From Campylobacter gastrosuis (GTDB taxonomy: Bacteria; Campylobacterota; Campylobacteria; Campylobacterales; Campylobacteraceae): 41,943 nucleotides of DNA. A model generated the notes under the pieces. The model was not told where the DNA came from, ran no database searches, and was given only the letters and a program-made list of their open reading frames with translations. Of this stretch, positions 1 to 8,235 are shown one piece after another. Within the stretch, counting starts at the first letter, position 1. Each line of letters begins with the position of its first letter. Where the stretch lies: the NCBI RefSeq assembly GCF_030249845.1, contig NZ_JANURM010000015.1, forward strand, positions 1 through 41,943. The letters run 5' to 3'. The position numbers and the translations under genes were made by a program.

Positions 1-1523
1 GAGCTTGACATTTGCTCCACTGCTGCTGCACTTTCTTGAAGTGAATTTGCTTGTGAATTTGCACCATCGGTTAGCTCTTTCATACTATCATTTAGGATTT
101 TTGCCTTTTGCTCTAAAATTTCAGCCTGATTTAGGTTATCGCTTAGCATTTTTGCCACTTCTTTACCCATATTTTGCACGCCTAAAATCATATCTTTTAA
201 CTCGCCCTCAGCGCCCTTTGGCATTTGCAGAGTCGCCGTGTAGTCGTTTTTGGTGTAGGAATTTAGCACATTTACGACGTCCATTAGATTTTTTGAGATT
301 GAGTTAAAAAACGTGTTTAAAAGCTCTTTTAGCTGGGCTAGGGCTGGGTTGTTTGGGTCTGATGAGATTTTGACGCCAAGGTTGCCCTTTATCATTAAAT
401 TTGCGGCGTTGTTTAGCTCTGAAATCATCGTGTTATCAAGCTTGACGCCCTGCGTAACCTTGTCAATATTTAGGTTGATATTGTCGCTCATTTGCGAAAA
501 TTCGTCGTTTGTGTGAAGCTCTAATTTGCTTGGAGCCTTGGCTTCGTGGGTTACGAATGCGAAAACTTCGTTTAGTTTTGTTTGGATTATGCCAATTGGG
601 CGGAGCGATTTTTTAAGCAAGAAAAACACAAACGCGCACAAAATCACGATAAATAGCACGGCAAGTGAAAGCTGGGTCTTTAAAAGTGGCATTGTGTTTG
701 ATGAGAATGTGTTTGCACCAAGCGCCGTAACGATAAGCCAACCTTGCTCGTTTGCAGGGATTATTTTTGCAAAAACATTCTCGCCACGTGTGTTTGTGTA
801 TGAGATTAGCCCGTTTTCATCAAAGTCTTTTTTGTTATATTTCTCTATGAGTTGTTGCGTTGCTGGGACGATTTTACCGACATTGTCTTGGTTTTCGTGG
901 ATTAGAATTTTACCATCTTTATTCATTATATAAACGTAGCCGTATTTGGTTTTGCCGATTGATAAAATTTTATCGCTTAGCTCCTTAACAAAGGCATTTA
1001 CGCCCACTCCGCCTATAAATGCACTGTCATTTGCGATAGGCGCCGCAAACGCCACGACTAGCTCATTTTTACTAACAGGCATATATGGTTCGCTATAAAC
1101 TGGCTTGTTGTGGGCTTTGACTAGCTCATACCAGTCGCGTTTTCGCGGGTCGTAGCCATCTTTTGGCATTTGGTGCTTGCCGTTTGAGCGATACATCGCA
1201 CCGTCAGCTTCGTATCCAGCGTAAATAAGATCTATCGTATCAGCTGACCAAGCCTTTGAGCTTTTTAATTTTTGCTCTATTTCATAAGCGTCTCTTTCTT
1301 GGTTTGAGAGCGATTTGGCAATTTTTTCCGCTAGGCTTAAACGATCGTTAAAAAACGAATCTAGCGTGATTTTGACGTCTTGCAAGATCTTGTCTTGCGT
1401 TTGGCTAACTAGCTCCACGACCTTATCTTGCGAGGTGTAGTAGCTAACAGCCGACATAGCCGAAAACGACACGACTAGGGCGATGATGAGCATTAGGGCG
1501 ATTTTGTTTGTGATTGATCTCAT
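1..1523 (-). CDS. Methyl-accepting chemotaxis protein, C-terminus cut by window edge
   Basis: Transmembrane chemoreceptor that should sense a periplasmic small molecule and signal to CheW/CheA. I read about 507 codons before the window ends. There is an N-terminal membrane segment (about residues 8-28), then a long periplasmic domain with dCache-type sequence (DPRKRDWYELV, YSEPYMPVS, AAPI, GVGVNAFV, YGYVYIMNKDGKILIH). A second membrane segment follows at about residues 280-300 (AVLFIVILCAFVFFLL). After it comes a cytoplasmic linker rich in Asn and Leu, and the beginning of the coiled signalling region (SLQESAAAVEQMSS). The start is ATG behind AAGGA. The ligand cannot be told from the sequence. 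The signalling tip and any methylation sites lie outside the window. It faces away from the rarA group and seems to be a single gene. Confidence 0.93.
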   Translation of the reverse strand, partial: MRSITNKIALMLIIALVVSFSAMSAVSYYTSQDKVVELVSQTQDKILQDVKITLDSFFNDRLSLAEKIAKSLSNQERDAYEIEQKLKSSKAWSADTIDLIYAGYEADGAMYRSNGKHQMPKDGYDPRKRDWYELVKAHNKPVYSEPYMPVSKNELVVAFAAPIANDSAFIGGVGVNAFVKELSDKILSIGKTKYGYVYIMNKDGKILIHENQDNVGKIVPATQQLIEKYNKKDFDENGLISYTNTRGENVFAKIIPANEQGWLIVTALGANTFSSNTMPLLKTQLSLAVLFIVILCAFVFFLLKKSLRPIGIIQTKLNEVFAFVTHEAKAPSKLELHTNDEFSQMSDNINLNIDKVTQGVKLDNTMISELNNAANLMIKGNLGVKISSDPNNPALAQLKELLNTFFNSISKNLMDVVNVLNSYTKNDYTATLQMPKGAEGELKDMILGVQNMGKEVAKMLSDNLNQAEILEQKAKILNDSMKELTDGANSQANSLQESAAAVEQMSS

Positions 1524-1618
1524 TCTTATCCTTTTTAAAAAAATTCTGTAATTATAAAATTTTATTTTAAAAAAAGAGTTGATTTAAAATAACATTTCTA
1601 TGAGTTTTTTACAAAAAG

Positions 1619-2791
1619 TTACTTTTTTATTTTATCCACCCACTCATCAAGCGTTTTTTCAAAGCCAATTTGTTTGCTTTCATAAAATTTGAGCGGTTTT
1701 TCTAGGTATTTTTGCCCCACAAAGCCGCCAAAATCGTGCGGATATTTGTAGAATTTTTTCTCTGGCGAATTGTTGATTAGATATTTTGGAATTTCAAGCT
1801 TTGGCTCGGTTTTAACGTAACTTATCGCCTTATTTATTGCCTCGTAGCTTGAATTTGACTTTGGTGAACTGGCTAGATAAACCACGCATTGAGATAGGAT
1901 TATCCTAGCTTCTGGAAAGCCGATTTTACCGACTGAAACGAGCGTATTCGTGGCTAGATTTAGCGCATTTGGGTTGGCATTACCCACATCTTCACTTGCA
2001 AAAATCACAAGCCTTCTAGCGATAAAATCAGCACTCTCGCCCGCTTCAATCAGCCTTGCAAGATAGTAAAGAGAGGCGTTAATATCCGTGCCACGAAGGC
2101 TTTTAATGAGTGCCGAGGCTAGCTCATAATGCGTATCATCGCTACTTATGCCCTCACTTACGGCGTTTGCTCTTAAAATTTTAAGGTTTTCTAGCGTAAT
2201 ATTCGTGTCAATTGCAAGCGCAAATTCAAGCAAATTTAAAAAGCTTCTGGCATCTCCGCCACTGCTTTTAAAAAGATACTCTTTTGCGTCATCTTCAATG
2301 CTAAATTTCACATTTTTTTGCACGTTTAAGAGCAGTTTTTCAAAATCGGCGGAATTTAAGGGCTTAAACTCAAAGAGCATTGACCTGCTTCTAATGCCTG
2401 AACTTAGCGTAAAAAAGGGATTTTCGGTGCTTGCTCCGATGATGATGGCAGCGTAGTTCTCCATCGGCACGAGCAGGGCTTCTTGTTGCGTTTTGCTAAG
2501 GCGATGAATCTCGTCAATGAAAAAAAGTGGCTTATTTAGGGCATTTTTGTAGTTGTTTAGGATTTTTCTAAACTCATCAACCTTTAAATTCCCGCCGTCA
2601 AACTCGTAAAAATCATAGCTCATCGCCCTAGCCACCGCACGTGCAAAGCTAGTTTTACCGCACCCAGCAAGTCCGTAAAATATGCTGTGTGGGATTTTGT
2701 TATTTTGCACGAATTTTTTAAAAACAGCGACGACTTCGCTTTGACCGCAAATCTCATCAAGTGTTTTTGGACGAAAATTTAGAGCGAACAT
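1619..2791 (-). CDS. rarA: Replication-associated recombination protein A (RarA/MgsA), AAA+ ATPase
   Basis: ATPase that acts at stalled replication forks and single-strand/double-strand DNA junctions. The 390-residue length is a little short for the family (E. coli about 447). Walker A is at residues 40-47 (GLAGCGKT) and Walker B at 91-96 (FIDEIH). Sensor 1 (GASTENP) and the arginine-finger region (SGIRSRSMLFEF) follow, then the RarA C-terminal tetramerisation region (DINASLYYLARLIEAGE, ASEDVGNANPNAL, PEKKFYKYPHDFGGFVGQKYL). These C-terminal blocks separate it from DnaX and RuvB. The start is the ATG at 2791. The gene stands on its own strand block with the secreted protein upstream at 2824-3915 and may be read with it, since only 32 bases separate them. 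Confidence 0.95.
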   Translation of the reverse strand: MFALNFRPKTLDEICGQSEVVAVFKKFVQNNKIPHSIFYGLAGCGKTSFARAVARAMSYDFYEFDGGNLKVDEFRKILNNYKNALNKPLFFIDEIHRLSKTQQEALLVPMENYAAIIIGASTENPFFTLSSGIRSRSMLFEFKPLNSADFEKLLLNVQKNVKFSIEDDAKEYLFKSSGGDARSFLNLLEFALAIDTNITLENLKILRANAVSEGISSDDTHYELASALIKSLRGTDINASLYYLARLIEAGESADFIARRLVIFASEDVGNANPNALNLATNTLVSVGKIGFPEARIILSQCVVYLASSPKSNSSYEAINKAISYVKTEPKLEIPKYLINNSPEKKFYKYPHDFGGFVGQKYLEKPLKFYESKQIGFEKTLDEWVDKIKK

Positions 2792-2823
2792 TTAAGACCT
2801 TTTTTAGGGCGATTATATCAAAT

Positions 2824-3915
2824 TTATTTTGTAAGCTCATCTAAATTTTTTTGGACAAGCTCGTTTAAATTTATGGCGTTTATGTGGGCATTTTGCTCTA
2901 AAAGCACCTTTTGATAAAGCCTTGTAAAGTTGGTTTTTGTGAAATTTTTAGCTAGCTCGTTTGAAAGCTCCTTAAATCTTGGATGAAAGTCGCTATTAGC
3001 CGTGTTTGTGCCAAAACAAATGAGCCTGTCAATGCGTCCGTAAAGGTTTCTTTGCGATTTTAGCTCGGCGAAATTTTCGTTTAAAAACTCGCTATTTTGC
3101 ATTTTGTTAAACAGCAAATTAGCCCCAGCTTCGCCCCTATTTATGGCGTTTGAGATTGCATTTAAGCGGTAGCTGTAAAGCTTTTTGTAAGCCTTTTCTA
3201 GCTCATTTTTTAACGCCTCTTTGTTTGTTCTGTTTTCATCGTATGTCTTTTTTAAGGCGTTGATATTGGCGTTAAACGAACGCTCTGCCACTCTTAATTC
3301 TGGATTTACAGGTAAAATTTCAGCTCCACTACATATAAAACTAGCTATAATTTCAGCCAAAGCGTCGTTTAAACTGGTGCTATTTTGCCCTAAAATTTGG
3401 CGTTTTGGGTTAAAATTTTTGCTGGTAAAATACTCCAAACTCTGTTTTATTCTCTCATCTTTTAGCTCTTTTGTTTGTTTAATATGAATTTGCTGTTCGT
3501 TTAAAAATGCGTCGTAATAATCGCTAAGTGCTTCTTTTAAAATTGCTTCATTTTTTGGATTTTTTTGGTATTGACTGATTGCATTTTTTATCTTTTCTCG
3601 CTCTTTGTTATTAGAATTGTCAAGCTTCATAAAAGGCAAATCTTTGCCAAATTTTACCGAATTTAGCCACTTTTGTATAGTTTTATCCCTTTGGGCTATG
3701 TATGAGTTTAGTTTTTGCTCTTTTCTTAAAATCACGCTTTCATAACTCTTATTTAGCGTGTTTAAAAGTGCATTTTTGTTCGTTTCGTTTGGATTTTGTT
3801 TATAGATTGCTATGGCTTTTTTGGTGCTTTCTGAAAGTGGTGGGTGTTCATTTTCTGTTTGAAAAGCATTTAAATTTATAGCCAAAACCAGCACAAAAAG
3901 TAGTAATTTTTTCAT
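2824..3915 (-). CDS. Exported protein with degenerate internal helical repeats, function unknown
   Basis: I do not recognise a characterised family. The 363-residue protein starts with a signal peptide (MKKLLLFVLVLAINLNA, cleavage probably before FQT). The mature part is charged, largely helical and free of membrane segments. A motif of the form A-I-x-x-Y-x-x-N-P-x-N-E, then L-x-x-x-L and a Tyr, recurs near residues 34-60, 112-137 and 220-245, with a weaker copy near 320-345, so the protein seems built from repeated helical hairpins. Only two cysteines are seen, near residues 195 and 300, so there may be one disulfide. It has an AAGGA-like box before ATG. The nearest neighbours are rarA downstream and the divergent HTH/ter region upstream, which give no functional clue. 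Location is inferred to be periplasmic. Confidence 0.8.
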   Translation of the reverse strand: MKKLLLFVLVLAINLNAFQTENEHPPLSESTKKAIAIYKQNPNETNKNALLNTLNKSYESVILRKEQKLNSYIAQRDKTIQKWLNSVKFGKDLPFMKLDNSNNKEREKIKNAISQYQKNPKNEAILKEALSDYYDAFLNEQQIHIKQTKELKDERIKQSLEYFTSKNFNPKRQILGQNSTSLNDALAEIIASFICSGAEILPVNPELRVAERSFNANINALKKTYDENRTNKEALKNELEKAYKKLYSYRLNAISNAINRGEAGANLLFNKMQNSEFLNENFAELKSQRNLYGRIDRLICFGTNTANSDFHPRFKELSNELAKNFTKTNFTRLYQKVLLEQNAHINAINLNELVQKNLDELTK

Positions 3916-3967
3916 ATTTTATCCTTTAAAATTTTTGCAATTTTAAGGACTTTTTGTTAATTAAAAG

Positions 3968-4381
3968 TTAGATTTGCCTAATTATCAAGTTTAGTTTTTC
4001 TACGTTTTGCTTGTTTTGTTCTAGCGAAATTTTTAAAATTTCAAGGCTTTTTGGGGATAGATATTCAAGAAGTTCTATAATATTTTTATATTTGAAATTT
4101 AGCTCATCGTTGCTAAAAATGCGGTTTAAAATCTTATCATTTTGCTTTGTATTGTTTGAAAATAGCTCTTGTTCAAATACGCCAAGCGCGTCTGCAATAA
4201 ACGGGAGCATATCGGCTTTAATCTCTATGTTGCCGTTTAGATAGGCGTATATGCTTGATTCTGTCGGAGTTTCGCCAGTTTTTGACGCTCTCATATCTAG
4301 GTTTATAAGACGCTTTGCAAGCTCTCTTTTGCTGATATTTTTCTCTTTTAAAATTTCGTTTATTCTATCTACTACTCTCAT
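3968..4381 (-). CDS. XRE-family helix-turn-helix regulator, divergent from the ter genes
   Basis: A 137-residue protein with an N-terminal Cro/C1-type DNA-binding domain (residues about 4-72). It reads INEILKEKNISKRELAKRL, then SSIYAYLNGN as recognition-helix region, then PFIADALGVFEQELF. The remaining 60 residues are helical and charged (NDELNFKYKNIIELLEYLSP), probably for dimerisation. It is transcribed away from the terD-family genes with a 113-base shared intergenic region, so it is a natural candidate to control them and itself. A -10 (TATAAT) for this gene lies at 4409-4414 on the minus strand. The same region carries the opposite-strand promoter of the ter cluster. The link to ter is inferred from position only. 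Confidence 0.85.
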   Translation of the reverse strand: MRVVDRINEILKEKNISKRELAKRLINLDMRASKTGETPTESSIYAYLNGNIEIKADMLPFIADALGVFEQELFSNNTKQNDKILNRIFSNDELNFKYKNIIELLEYLSPKSLEILKISLEQNKQNVEKLNLIIRQI

Positions 4382-4408
4382 TTTTTAGCTTTTTATAGTT
4401 TTGGTAGA

Positions 4409-4464
4409 ATTATATGTATAAAAATTATTGATTAAATATAAATTAAGTATTGATAATCTATAAT
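4409..4464. promoter_or_regulatory. Divergent promoter region between XRE gene and ter cluster
   Basis: Two consensus -10 boxes face outwards: TATAAT on the minus strand at 4414-4409, and TATAAT on the plus strand at 4459-4464. No -35 element is convincing for either, as is usual in Campylobacter. Between them TATTGATTA (4427-4435) and TATTGATAA (4449-4457) form a near-exact direct repeat about 22 bases apart, roughly two helix turns. This spacing would suit a regulator binding on one face of the DNA, possibly the XRE protein. Confidence 0.45.
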
Positions 4465-4494
4465 TTCATAAATTTTATACCGCAAAGGAGAAAA

Positions 4495-5073
4495 ATGTCA
4501 GTAGATCTTTTAAGAGGGGCAAGAGTTTCATTAAGTAAAGGGGCTCCTGGTCTTAGTAAAATCTTAGTTGGATTAGGCTGGGATGCAAATAGTAGCGATA
4601 GCGGTACAAGTTTTGACCTTGATGCATCGGCATTTTTACTTGACCAAAATGAGAAGGTTTTAGATGAAAAGAATTTTGTTTTCTTTAATAACCTATCAAG
4701 CAAAGATGGCTCTGTAATACACACTGGGGATAATTTAACTGGTAATGGAGATGGCGATGATGAGACAATTAAAGTTGATTTAACAAAAGTTTCATCGGAT
4801 GTAAAAGAGATAGTATTTGTTGTAACAATATACGAAGCCAAATCAAGAAAACAAAATTTTGGCATGGTTAGAAATGCATTTATAAGATTGGTTGATGAAA
4901 ACAGCCAAAAAGAGATAGCTAGATACGACCTTGAAGAGGACTTTTCTACTGAAACAGCAATACTTTTTGGCAGATTATATTTAAAGGATGGCGGTTGGAA
5001 TTTTAATGCTGTTGGGACTGGTTTTAATGACGGACTCGCAGGTTTTTGTAACAAATATGGCATTAATATTTAA
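4495..5073 (+). CDS. TerD-family stress protein (TerD/TerE-like)
   Basis: A 192-residue protein close to the TerD/TerE/CapA group of calcium-binding stress proteins linked to tellurite, oxidative and phage or colicin resistance. It begins MSVDLLRGARVSLSKGAPGLSK and carries the family blocks GLGWDANSSDSGTSFDLDASAFLL, VFFNNLSSKDGSVIHTGDN and GDGDDETIKVDL. The last is the acidic Ca-binding loop at about residues 85-95. It ends with NFGMVRNAFIRLVD and ETAILFGRLY. I chose the ATG at 4495 because AAAGGAG sits just upstream, and this start matches the family N-terminus. It is the first gene of a four-gene tandem, separated by only 9 bases from the next TerD-family gene. It acts in the cytoplasm. The substrate is unknown even for the family. 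Confidence 0.93.
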   Translation: MSVDLLRGARVSLSKGAPGLSKILVGLGWDANSSDSGTSFDLDASAFLLDQNEKVLDEKNFVFFNNLSSKDGSVIHTGDNLTGNGDGDDETIKVDLTKVSSDVKEIVFVVTIYEAKSRKQNFGMVRNAFIRLVDENSQKEIARYDLEEDFSTETAILFGRLYLKDGGWNFNAVGTGFNDGLAGFCNKYGINI

Positions 5074-5082
5074 GGATAAAAA

Positions 5083-5685
5083 ATGTCAATTAGTTTGGTA
5101 AAAGGGCAAAAAATATCTTTAAAAAAAGATGATGGGTCTTGTCTTAATAGTTTTTGTGCTGGTGTTAATTGGGGTGCAATTACTGAAAAAGGCTTTTTTA
5201 GAGATAGCATAAAACCGGTTGATTTGGATTTAAGTCTTGTTTTGTGTGATAAAAATAAACAAATTATAGATATTGTATATTTTGGCAAAAAAGAAGCACC
5301 AGGCGTATTTCATAGCGGAGATGACTTAACTGGCGATACTAGCGGAGATGATGGGCTTGATAATGAGATAATTAGCATAGATTTATCAAGAGTGTCACAA
5401 AATGTAGAACAAATGGTATTTGTTTTAAATTCATACAATATTATTGAATTTGACAAAATACCATTTGTCAGCATAAGACTATATGAGGGCACACCAAAAA
5501 GAGTAAATCGTGTTTTTGCTATGTTTAATTTAACAAACGATCACTCTTTTGCTTATAAATTTTCAGTGATTTTAGCAAAGCTTTATAAAAAAGATGGAAA
5601 TTGGAAATTTTCAGCAATTGGCGAACCATCAAGAGATGCTAGGTTAGAAGAGATTTTGCAAAATTCTATTGCCAAATTTTTATAG
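5083..5685 (+). CDS. Second, divergent TerD-family protein (TerZ-like)
   Basis: A 200-residue TerD-domain protein, clearly related to its upstream neighbour but much diverged. The shared blocks are KGQKISLKKDDGS, AGVNWGAITEKGFF, VDLDLSLVLCDKN, FHSGDDLTGDTSGDDGLDNEIISIDL (acidic loop near residues 84-105) and FAYKFSVILAKLYKKDGNWKFSAIGE. The N-terminal glycine-rich and D-rich signature is more like TerZ-type members than TerD/TerE. The two paralogues may bind to each other, but this is inference. It has its own AAGGAT box and follows the first TerD gene by 9 bases, so the pair is surely cotranscribed. Confidence 0.9.
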   Translation: MSISLVKGQKISLKKDDGSCLNSFCAGVNWGAITEKGFFRDSIKPVDLDLSLVLCDKNKQIIDIVYFGKKEAPGVFHSGDDLTGDTSGDDGLDNEIISIDLSRVSQNVEQMVFVLNSYNIIEFDKIPFVSIRLYEGTPKRVNRVFAMFNLTNDHSFAYKFSVILAKLYKKDGNWKFSAIGEPSRDARLEEILQNSIAKFL

Positions 5686-5693
5686 GAATAAAT

Positions 5694-6056
5694 ATGCACA
5701 AATTAATTATATTACCAGCCATTGCTTTTATTTTGTCGTTTTGCAACCAAACATATAAAATTCCACCTACATCTTCAACCAGTGGTTATGTGCCTGTTAT
5801 AAGCGATAAACAAATGAAAGAGTGTGTAAAGATATATAATAAAATTGAACGGCTAGGGCAGTATCTAAATACTGCCTATGTCAATCAATACTCTTTAAAT
5901 GAAGTAAATACTTACAACAATAATTTACAAAGTTATAACAAAATGGTTGATTGGTATAACTTAAATTGTGCTGACAAACAGTCAAAATCTGCTTGTGAAG
6001 CAGCAAAGAAACTAAATCAAGAAAATGGATTGCCATATCAAGAGTGTGGCTATTAA
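5694..6056 (+). CDS. Small exported Cys-containing protein or lipoprotein inside the ter cluster
   Basis: A 120-residue protein I do not recognise. It starts with a short hydrophobic signal (MHKLIILPAIAFILSFC). The Cys at residue 17 could be a lipidation site, but the residue before it is Phe, which is atypical for a lipobox, so a plain signal peptide or anchor is also possible. The mature part is Tyr/Asn-rich (NTYNNNLQSYNKMVDWYN) and has further cysteines (KECVKIYN, NLNCADKQSKSACEAAKK, QECGY), enough for two disulfides in the periplasm. It lies 8 bases after the second TerD gene and 10 bases before terC, so it belongs to the same transcript. A role next to the TerC membrane protein is inference. 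Confidence 0.7.
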   Translation: MHKLIILPAIAFILSFCNQTYKIPPTSSTSGYVPVISDKQMKECVKIYNKIERLGQYLNTAYVNQYSLNEVNTYNNNLQSYNKMVDWYNLNCADKQSKSACEAAKKLNQENGLPYQECGY

Positions 6057-6066
6057 AGGATATTTT

Positions 6067-7053
6067 ATGCAACATTTCACTTTTTATACCGATATATTTA
6101 TAGTCTTTATTTTACTTGCTATTGTGGCGTTTGGTGTGGATATTTTTGCACACCGTAAAGATGAAAAAATTAAGCTTAAATCAGCCATATTATGGTCATT
6201 TTTTTATTTTTTTATTGCACTTATTTTTGGTTTTTATGTCTATTATTCACAAGGCAAAGATATGGCTTCGCTATATTTTACAGGATACGCTCTTGAAAAA
6301 GCCCTTAGTGTTGATAATCTTTTTGTTATGATGGCTATATTTGCTTGGTTTAAAATTCCAGAAATTTATCGCCACAGAGTGCTTTACTATGGAATTTTAG
6401 GTGCAATTGTTTTTCGTTTAATATTTGTTGCCATTGGCTCTGGATTGTTGCTTTTAAGCGTTTGGGTTGAAATTTTATTTGCACTTATAGTTGCCTATAC
6501 TGGCTATGTTATGCTTACAAAAGATGAAAACAATGCTGATATAGAGGATTATTCTAACCATTTTGCATATAAAATGGTATATAAAATTTTCCCAGTTTTT
6601 CCGAAGCTTGTGGGGCATAATTTTTTTGTGTCAAAAGATGAAGTGGATAAAAATTTTAGCATCAAAAATAGCATACTACCAATTGCTACGCCATTATTTT
6701 TATGTCTTTGTGTGATAGAGATAAGCGATGTTATGTTTGCTTTTGATAGTGTCCCTGCTATAATTGCTGTATCTCGTGAGCCACTTATTGTTTATTCGGC
6801 TATGATATTTGCCATACTTGGGCTTAGATCGCTATATTTTGTGCTTGAAGCTTTAAAGGGTTATTTGGTGCATCTAGAAAAAGCAGTTATTATATTGCTA
6901 TTTTTTATATCATTTAAATTAGCTTTAAGCTCAACCAATCACATATTTCATCACGGATATGAGATTTCAGCTACAAATAGTCTGTATGTGGTCTTAATTG
7001 TATTGTTGTTTGGTGTTTTATCTAGCTTTATTTTTAAGCCAAAAACCACGTAA
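6067..7053 (+). CDS. TerC/Alx-family integral membrane protein
   Basis: A 328-residue inner-membrane protein of the TerC family, whose members include the Alx-type manganese exporters. It has about nine hydrophobic segments. The family signature is GYALEKALSVDNLFVMMAIFAWF near residues 70-95, and its second half-repeat is EISDVMFAFDSVPAIIAVSREP near residues 215-240. The conserved acidic residues of both (E, D) are intact. A hydrophilic loop (DENNADIEDYSNHFAYKMVYK) divides the two halves. I chose the ATG at 6067, behind AAAGGAT, because it gives the usual N-terminus starting directly with a membrane helix. It is the last gene of the ter cluster. Whether it moves Mn or helps in tellurite resistance cannot be decided from sequence. 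Confidence 0.92.
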   Translation: MQHFTFYTDIFIVFILLAIVAFGVDIFAHRKDEKIKLKSAILWSFFYFFIALIFGFYVYYSQGKDMASLYFTGYALEKALSVDNLFVMMAIFAWFKIPEIYRHRVLYYGILGAIVFRLIFVAIGSGLLLLSVWVEILFALIVAYTGYVMLTKDENNADIEDYSNHFAYKMVYKIFPVFPKLVGHNFFVSKDEVDKNFSIKNSILPIATPLFLCLCVIEISDVMFAFDSVPAIIAVSREPLIVYSAMIFAILGLRSLYFVLEALKGYLVHLEKAVIILLFFISFKLALSSTNHIFHHGYEISATNSLYVVLIVLLFGVLSSFIFKPKTT

Positions 7054-7242
7054 ATGTATTTTTGGCATTACAAAATTTGTTTTTTGCTTTAAATTATGTT
7101 AAAAGTATCATTATTTTGGTGTGAAATTTGATTTAAATTTTAACACACACTCATCATTTATGATTTTGCAAACTTTATTTTTTCTAAGCTAAGCACGGCA
7201 CCTAGTCTAGCTATCGTGTCGCTAGGCACTTTGCGTATATCA
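7054..7242. other. Intergenic region after terC
   Basis: No gene found. GCCAAAAA at 7038-7045 and TTTTTGGC at 7059-7066 can form a hairpin across the terC stop codon, but no T-run follows it, so its value as a terminator is doubtful. The minus strand has a 27-codon open stretch ending at 7158 (see findings). Confidence 0.4.
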
Positions 7243-7710
7243 TTATTTTATCAGCTCCTTAATCTCATCTTTTGTCATTCTAAATTTTATCCAGCCGTTT
7301 TGGCGTTTTGCGCCTAGATTTTCATAAAATTTAATGCTTGGCTCATTCCAGTCAAGGCACTCCCATTCAAGTCGCCCAAGCCCTTCATTCTCGCAAATTT
7401 TAGCTAGTTCTTTGATGAAATTTAGCCCTATGCCACGCCCACGAAACTCCTTTTTGACATACAAATCTTCAAGATAAATTCCAGAACGCCCTAAAAACGT
7501 TGAAAACGAGTAGAAAAACAGCGCGTAGCCAACAACCTTTTCATCGCTAACGGCAACTAAAACGTGAGCCAATTCACGCTTAAAAATATGCGAGATAAAG
7601 ACATTTTCATCAATATCCACCGCCTCGCTTAAATTCTCATACTCCGCTAACTCTTTAATCAGAGCGATTATCGCCTTTGCATCATCAATTGTCGCTTTTC
7701 GTATCTGCAT
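7243..7710 (-). CDS. GNAT-family N-acetyltransferase, diamine/thialysine acetyltransferase-like
   Basis: A 155-residue acetyl-CoA-dependent acetyltransferase. It starts MQIRKATIDDAKAIIALIKELAEYE. Motif A is YLEDLYVKKEFRGRGIGLNFIKELA, with the acetyl-CoA pyrophosphate loop RGRGIG at about residues 93-98, and the C-terminal block is WNEPSIKFYENLGA. The preceding FLGRSGIYLEDLYV and the LIxELAxYE start are typical of the spermidine/spermine or thialysine acetyltransferase branch of GNAT, so a polyamine or thialysine substrate is likely but not proven. It is a single gene facing the ter cluster and lying next to the gene for the exported HhH protein on the same strand. Confidence 0.88.
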   Translation of the reverse strand: MQIRKATIDDAKAIIALIKELAEYENLSEAVDIDENVFISHIFKRELAHVLVAVSDEKVVGYALFFYSFSTFLGRSGIYLEDLYVKKEFRGRGIGLNFIKELAKICENEGLGRLEWECLDWNEPSIKFYENLGAKRQNGWIKFRMTKDEIKELIK

Positions 7711-7773
7711 TTTTGCTCCTATGAATTATTTAAAAGGTTTAATACAAATAAACCTTTTAAAATCCATTTTTCA

Positions 7774-8076
7774 TTATTTCGTAGCATTTTTATCGGCTTT
7801 TTTTGCCTTTTTTGTAGCGGTTTTTACTTCGGTTTTGCCATTTATTGTAAGCTCGTTTTTGATTTTTTCAAAATTTGCATTGCCGATGCCTTTTACGTTT
7901 TTTAGCTCATCAAGGCTTTTAAATTCGTTTGTTTTACGATATTCAATTATTGCATTTGCCTTCGTTTCGCCAATACCCTTAACGCTCATTAGCTCATCTT
8001 TTGTAGCTGTGTTGATATTTACAGCCGCAAACAAAGCACTGGCTAAAACAAATCCGGTAAATAAAAATTTTCTCAT
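7774..8076 (-). CDS. Exported helix-hairpin-helix (ComEA-like) DNA-binding protein
   Basis: A 100-residue protein with a signal peptide (MRKFLFTGFVLASALFAA) followed directly by a ComEA-type double helix-hairpin-helix domain. The blocks are VNINTATKDELMSVKGIGETKANAIIEYR and FKSLDELKNVKGIGNANFEKIK. The C-terminal tail is Lys/Ala-rich. In transformable bacteria ComEA is the periplasmic DNA receptor for uptake, and Campylobacter carry such short forms without a long anchor region. I chose the ATG at 8076 because of AAGGAT upstream and the signal peptide it creates. An open frame extends further upstream, but it crosses the rpmI promoter and has no signal sequence. DNA uptake is inferred from the domain. 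Confidence 0.88.
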   Translation of the reverse strand: MRKFLFTGFVLASALFAAVNINTATKDELMSVKGIGETKANAIIEYRKTNEFKSLDELKNVKGIGNANFEKIKNELTINGKTEVKTATKKAKKADKNATK

Positions 8077-8185
8077 TTTAGATCCTTTTACGTGAAATTC
8101 GCACGATTTTATAAAAGTAGAGTTAATTAAAAATAAATGTTTGATAAATTTTAACGACTTAAAAATCTTTAAAGAAAATTTTGAG

Positions 8186-8191
8186 TATAAT
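8186..8191 (+). promoter_or_regulatory. -10 element of rpmI-rplT
   Basis: TATAAT preceded by TTGAG, about 45 bases before the rpmI start. No -35 is apparent. infC, which often precedes rpmI, is not here, so rpmI-rplT has its own promoter. Confidence 0.6.
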
Positions 8192-8235
8192 CCCCAACTT
8201 ACGTCTATTTCGTAAAATACCAAAAAAGGATTAGT

